The notes below the pieces were generated by a model that saw only the letters and a program-made list of their open reading frames with translations, had not been told where the DNA came from and did no database searches. Positions 5,246 to 8,080 of a stretch of DNA of 8,080 nucleotides are shown here, piece after piece. The stretch's first letter is position 1. Every line of letters begins with the position of its first letter. The translations under genes and the position numbers were made by a program. The stretch is from a bacterium (GTDB taxonomy: Bacteria > Atribacterota > JS1 > SB-45 > 34-128). The stretch is from positions 1 to 8,080 of the forward strand of contig JAHIPN010000455.1 in the NCBI GenBank assembly GCA_018894595.1, written 5' to 3'.

Positions 5246-6467
5246 ATCTACTTTTGATATAGCAAAGATAAGGAATGGTTTTCCGATACTTAATCAGAAA
5301 GTTTATGGAAAGCCCCTTATTTATTTTGATAATGGAGCAACCACGCAGAAGCCCAGAGTTGTTATAGATATCATAAAAAAATTACACTCCGAGTATAATA
5401 GCAATGTTCATAGGGGAGTTCATTATCTAAGCGATCAAATAACTAAAATGTATGAGTTGGCTAGGGAAAAAGTTCAACATTATTTGAACGCCCGGCATAG
5501 TCATGAAATAATTTTTACCAGCGGCGCTACAGCTTCCATCAATACGGTGGCCTATTCTTTTGGAGAGGCATATGTAAAAGAGAATGATGAGATTATTGTC
5601 TCTGAAATGGAACATCATAGTAATATTGTTCCTTGGCAGATGATGTGTAAACGAAAAGGCGCTAAGCTGAGAGTAATTCCTATCAATGATAAAGGTGAAT
5701 TATTATTGGATGAATATAAAAAATTAATTAATTCCAGAACAAAGTTAGTAGCTATTGTTCATGTCTCAAATTCCCTTGGTACCATTAATCCTGTTAAAGA
5801 AATTGTAGCCATTGCCCATGAAAATAACATTCCTGTTCTAATAGATGGAGCCCAAGCAATTCAACACGGAAGTATTGATGTTCAAGATATGGATTGCGAC
5901 TTTTCTGTTTTTTCAGGCCATAAAGTATATGGACCCACAGGAATAGGGGTCTTATATGGAAAAGAGCGCTGGTTGCAGGAAATGCCTCCGTACCAAAGTG
6001 GCGGAGATATGATTGACCGTGTAAGATTTGAGCATACCACTTACAATGAATTGCCTTTTAAATTTGAGGCCGGCACCCCTAATTACATTGGCGCTATTGG
6101 ATTAGGCGCGGCGTTGGACTATCTGACAAGTGTAGGATTAAACAATATACAAAGTTATGAAAAAAAACTTTTGGATTATGGAACAACTAAACTTATGAGC
6201 TTAAAGGGGCTGAAATTATATGGCGCGGCAGAAAACAAAATTTGTATTTTATCTTTTTTATTAGACAGCATTCATCCGTATGATGTCGGAATGTTTTTAG
6301 ATAAAATGGGTATTGCAGTGCGTGCCGGTCATCATTGCACACAGCCTCTATGGGAGCATTATAAAGTTGAAGGTACTGTTAGAGCGTCTTTGGTTTTTTA
6401 TAATACCTTTGAGGAAATAGATTTTCTATATAAAGCACTGAAGAAAATTCAAAAAATGTTCGAGTAG
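5220..6467 (+). CDS. sufS: SufS-type cysteine desulfurase
   Basis: The PLP enzyme has 415 residues and takes sulfur from cysteine, giving alanine and an enzyme persulfide for Fe-S cluster assembly. The family core starts at FDIAKIRNGFPIL (12-24), so the first 11 residues are extra and come from the duplicated leader. Key residues are all present: YFDNGATTQKP (35-45), the EMEHHSN histidines (H132/H133), DGAQAIQHG with Asp209, the PLP lysine K235 in SGHKVYGPTG, and the catalytic Cys373 in RAGHHCTQPLW. Together with the long GxPxxAGTP-type FEAGTPNYIG segment this marks group II (SufS/CsdA) rather than IscS/NifS. ATG at 5220 is the only usable start; TAG is at 6465-6467. sufE follows after 3 nt. 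Confidence 0.93.
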   Translation: MNKENTHKISTFDIAKIRNGFPILNQKVYGKPLIYFDNGATTQKPRVVIDIIKKLHSEYNSNVHRGVHYLSDQITKMYELAREKVQHYLNARHSHEIIFTSGATASINTVAYSFGEAYVKENDEIIVSEMEHHSNIVPWQMMCKRKGAKLRVIPINDKGELLLDEYKKLINSRTKLVAIVHVSNSLGTINPVKEIVAIAHENNIPVLIDGAQAIQHGSIDVQDMDCDFSVFSGHKVYGPTGIGVLYGKERWLQEMPPYQSGGDMIDRVRFEHTTYNELPFKFEAGTPNYIGAIGLGAALDYLTSVGLNNIQSYEKKLLDYGTTKLMSLKGLKLYGAAENKICILSFLLDSIHPYDVGMFLDKMGIAVRAGHHCTQPLWEHYKVEGTVRASLVFYNTFEEIDFLYKALKKIQKMFE

Positions 6468-6470
6468 GAA

Positions 6471-6935
6471 ATGATAAAATATATAAAACCATACAAGACA
6501 AGTAAAATGACCATACAAGAGATACAGGAAGAGATTATTAACGAATTCAAAATTTTTGACAACTGGATGGATAAATATAATTATCTGATTAAATTAGGAA
6601 AAGATTTGCCTTCAATTGATTCGAAACATAAAACAGAAGACAATCTTATCAAGGGTTGCCAAGTAAAGACGTGGTTTCATTCCACATTTAAAGAGGGGAA
6701 AGTCTTTTATGATATTGATAGCAACTCTATTATAATAAAAGGGTTTATTGCTTTATTAATAAGGGTTTTATCTGGTCAAAAACCAGAAGATATTAAAAAT
6801 GATGATCTGTGTTTTATTGATAAAATAGGGTTGAGGGAAAATTTCTCGCCCATCCGCGCAAATAGTCTTTGGAAAATGGTAAATCAAGTGAAATCAGATG
6901 CCGCTTTGTATGGAACGAAGATGAGCTTTATCTAA
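6471..6935 (+). CDS. sufE: SufE-family sulfur acceptor
   Basis: The product has 154 residues from the ATG at 6471, 3 nt after the sufS stop. SufE accepts the persulfide sulfur from SufS on a conserved cysteine and stimulates the desulfurase. The cysteine is in IKGCQVKTWFH (Cys63). The order QEIQEEIINEF, WMDKYNYLIKLGKDLP, GCQVKTW, and IIKGFIALLIRVLSGQKPEDI follows the family. An in-frame ATG at 6507 would give a 142-residue protein beginning MTIQEIQEE, closer to the usual N-terminus and placing the cysteine at position 51 as in E. coli SufE; neither start has a good ribosome-binding site, so coupling to sufS through the first ATG is likely but unproven. It forms a functional pair with the upstream gene. 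Confidence 0.9.
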   Translation: MIKYIKPYKTSKMTIQEIQEEIINEFKIFDNWMDKYNYLIKLGKDLPSIDSKHKTEDNLIKGCQVKTWFHSTFKEGKVFYDIDSNSIIIKGFIALLIRVLSGQKPEDIKNDDLCFIDKIGLRENFSPIRANSLWKMVNQVKSDAALYGTKMSFI

Positions 6936-6992
6936 AATTTAAAAGGGGTTAAGATAAAATATAATTATGTATAAGGAAGATACCCAGAAAGT
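6925..6992 (+). repeat. Leader/start repeat, copy B (parA)
   Basis: This is the second copy of the 5178-5245 repeat, offset by exactly 1747 bp. It begins inside the last codons of sufE (GCTTTATC...), crosses the gap, and covers the first eight to nine codons of parA. The Shine-Dalgarno-like AAAGGGG (6942-6948) is again 18 nt from the ATG. Products begin MNKENTHK in SufS and MYKEDTQK in ParA. Confidence 0.85.
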
Positions 6993-7761
6993 TAAAAGGC
7001 CCAAAATTATTGCCGTTGCCAATCAAAAGGGAGGAGTAGGAAAGACAAACATTACTTTTAATCTCTCCGGAGCTCTATCTGAAAAAAACAAAAGGCTTCT
7101 TCTTATAGATTTAGACCAGCAGGGAAATCTTTCCTCCTCATTTTTAGAAAATATTTACACTCTTGAATTTACCATTGTTAACCTCTTTTTAGATAATGAC
7201 ATTGATATTGCAAAGGTTATTCAAAAAACCTCTTTTCAAAATATAGACATTGTCCCTTCCAATATAGATTTAAGCAAAATAGACCTGCACTTGGCTGGAG
7301 AGCCAGATGCCCAGTACTTTTTAGCTGATAAACTAAAAGACTTAAAAGGGGGCTATAATTATATAATCATTGACTGTCCTCCAAGTTTAGGTCTGGCCAC
7401 CAGAATTGGCCTGGTAGCCGCAGATGAGGTTATTATCCCTTTAGAGTGTCAGGAATGGGCCGTTAAAGGGACCGCCTACCTAAGAGGTGCCATAACCAAG
7501 ATAAGAAAAAGGGCAAATCCCAAGCTCAAAATAATGGGTTATATTATAAATAAGTTTGTTGGAAGAAGAAAGCTGGAAGAGGTTTACCACGAGATTGTTT
7601 TAGAGGGTTTTAAAGATAAAGTATTTACGGTAGAGCTAAAGAACAGTGTTAAATACGCTGAAGCAGCTACTCTAAAAAAACCAATTACTTATTACTTGCC
7701 CTCTTCAGAACAAGCAGAAACCTATCGAAAATTAGCTCAGGAGATTATAAATCATGACTAA
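6967..7761 (+). CDS. parA: ParA/Soj-family partition ATPase
   Basis: The product is 264 residues, usual for Soj-type ParA lacking an N-terminal HTH. The deviant Walker A is NQKGGVGKTNITFN (19-32) with the signature lysine K21 and K26; Walker A' is LLLIDLDQQGN (44-54) with D50; Walker B is YIIIDCPPSLG (132-142) with D136. The C-terminal part (KPITYYLPSSEQAETYRKLAQEI) is also typical. ParA dimers bind DNA nonspecifically in the ATP state and drive ParB-parS cargo along the nucleoid. The first 11 residues before PKIIAVANQKGG are extra and come from the shared leader repeat. parB overlaps the end by 8 nt. A parS site of the TGTTTCACGTGAAACA type was not found by eye in the window. Confidence 0.93.
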   Translation: MYKEDTQKVKRPKIIAVANQKGGVGKTNITFNLSGALSEKNKRLLLIDLDQQGNLSSSFLENIYTLEFTIVNLFLDNDIDIAKVIQKTSFQNIDIVPSNIDLSKIDLHLAGEPDAQYFLADKLKDLKGGYNYIIIDCPPSLGLATRIGLVAADEVIIPLECQEWAVKGTAYLRGAITKIRKRANPKLKIMGYIINKFVGRRKLEEVYHEIVLEGFKDKVFTVELKNSVKYAEAATLKKPITYYLPSSEQAETYRKLAQEIINHD

Positions 7762-8080
7762 AAAAAAGGAAAATATTTTAAGAAAATTTGCCAAAGATAC
7801 TTTTACTTCTCTCCCCATTCAAGAAGAAGAGGCTATTAAGGAAGAAAGAAAAGGCATTCGAGAAGGAACAAAAGGCCTTTCCGGTGCTAGAATTATTGAT
7901 ATTTCCAGAATAAAATCAGACCCTGACCAGCCCAGAAAAAACTTAAACCAAAAGAGTTTAGATGAATTAGCAGAGTCTATAAAAAAGCACGGACTCCTCC
8001 AGCCGATTACTGTAGAATATATAGAACAAGAAGATTGTTTCAAGATAATCAATGGTGAGCGAAGGTATAAAGCGGCTAAA
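7754..8080 (+). CDS. parB: ParB/Spo0J-family partition protein, N-terminal part (3' end outside window)
   Basis: ATG at 7754 overlaps the parA stop by 8 nt; AGGAG (7739-7743) lies 10 nt upstream. The frame is open to the window edge for 109 residues. Residues 1-45 are a charged tail that would hold the ParA-stimulating segment. The conserved domain follows: ISRIKSDPDQPRKNL (51-64, normally IxPNPxQPR), LDELAESIKKHGLLQPITV (69-87) and INGERRYKAA (99-108), the GERR CTP-binding motif of the ParB CTPase clamp. The HTH that reads parS and the dimer domain lie beyond the window. Confidence 0.92.
   Translation, partial: MTKKKENILRKFAKDTFTSLPIQEEEAIKEERKGIREGTKGLSGARIIDISRIKSDPDQPRKNLNQKSLDELAESIKKHGLLQPITVEYIEQEDCFKIINGERRYKAAK

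Noticed and set aside
1..8080. CRISPR array, tRNA, rRNA, transposase gene or parS site.
   Set aside because: No regularly spaced repeats, no cloverleaf, no rRNA-like stretch, no transposase frame and no TGTTTCACGTGAAACA-type palindrome were seen by eye on either strand.

Overview
This is a low-GC (about one third G+C by eye) bacterial window. Most genes have clear Shine-Dalgarno sites, several promoters are sigma-70-like, and the right end carries ParA/ParB. The lineage cannot be read from the window. It could be a chromosome or an integrated plasmid-like element: a restriction-modification gene, two intact toxin-antitoxin (TA) modules, two TA relics and parAB are packed into 8 kb, with sufS-sufE placed between a merR-type gene and parAB.

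Left part (1-1764, mostly + strand): the C-terminal 344 residues of a type ISP-like restriction-modification enzyme run in from outside the window. They are followed by a short degraded coding remnant, a GC-rich stretch with nested inverted repeats (about 1185-1330, 48% G+C by hand count) that looks like a structured RNA or a palindromic mobile end, a truncated HigA-type antitoxin gene, and on the minus strand a 22-codon relic of a mazF 3' end.

Middle (1765-4713, all minus strand): read in the direction of transcription this is mazE-mazF (overlapping by 1 nt, own promoter with a perfect TATAAT), then a second promoter-operator region driving a three-gene unit: an XRE-Panacea (DUF4065) antitoxin, an overlapping RelE/ParE-like toxin starting at GTG, and 46 bp further a HEPN-type protein with an R-x4-H motif. 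The third gene is unusual and may be an added effector.

Right part (4714-8080, + strand): a gene-free divergent regulatory region, then a co-directional run merR-like / sufS / sufE / parA / parB (parB cut by the window end). SufS and SufE form a cysteine desulfurase-sulfur acceptor pair for Fe-S assembly; ParA and ParB form a DNA partition pair. The leader and first ten or so codons of sufS and parA are copies of one another (60 of 68 bases identical, exactly 1747 bp apart). This suggests that the sufSE block was inserted between merR and parA together with a duplicated initiation region.
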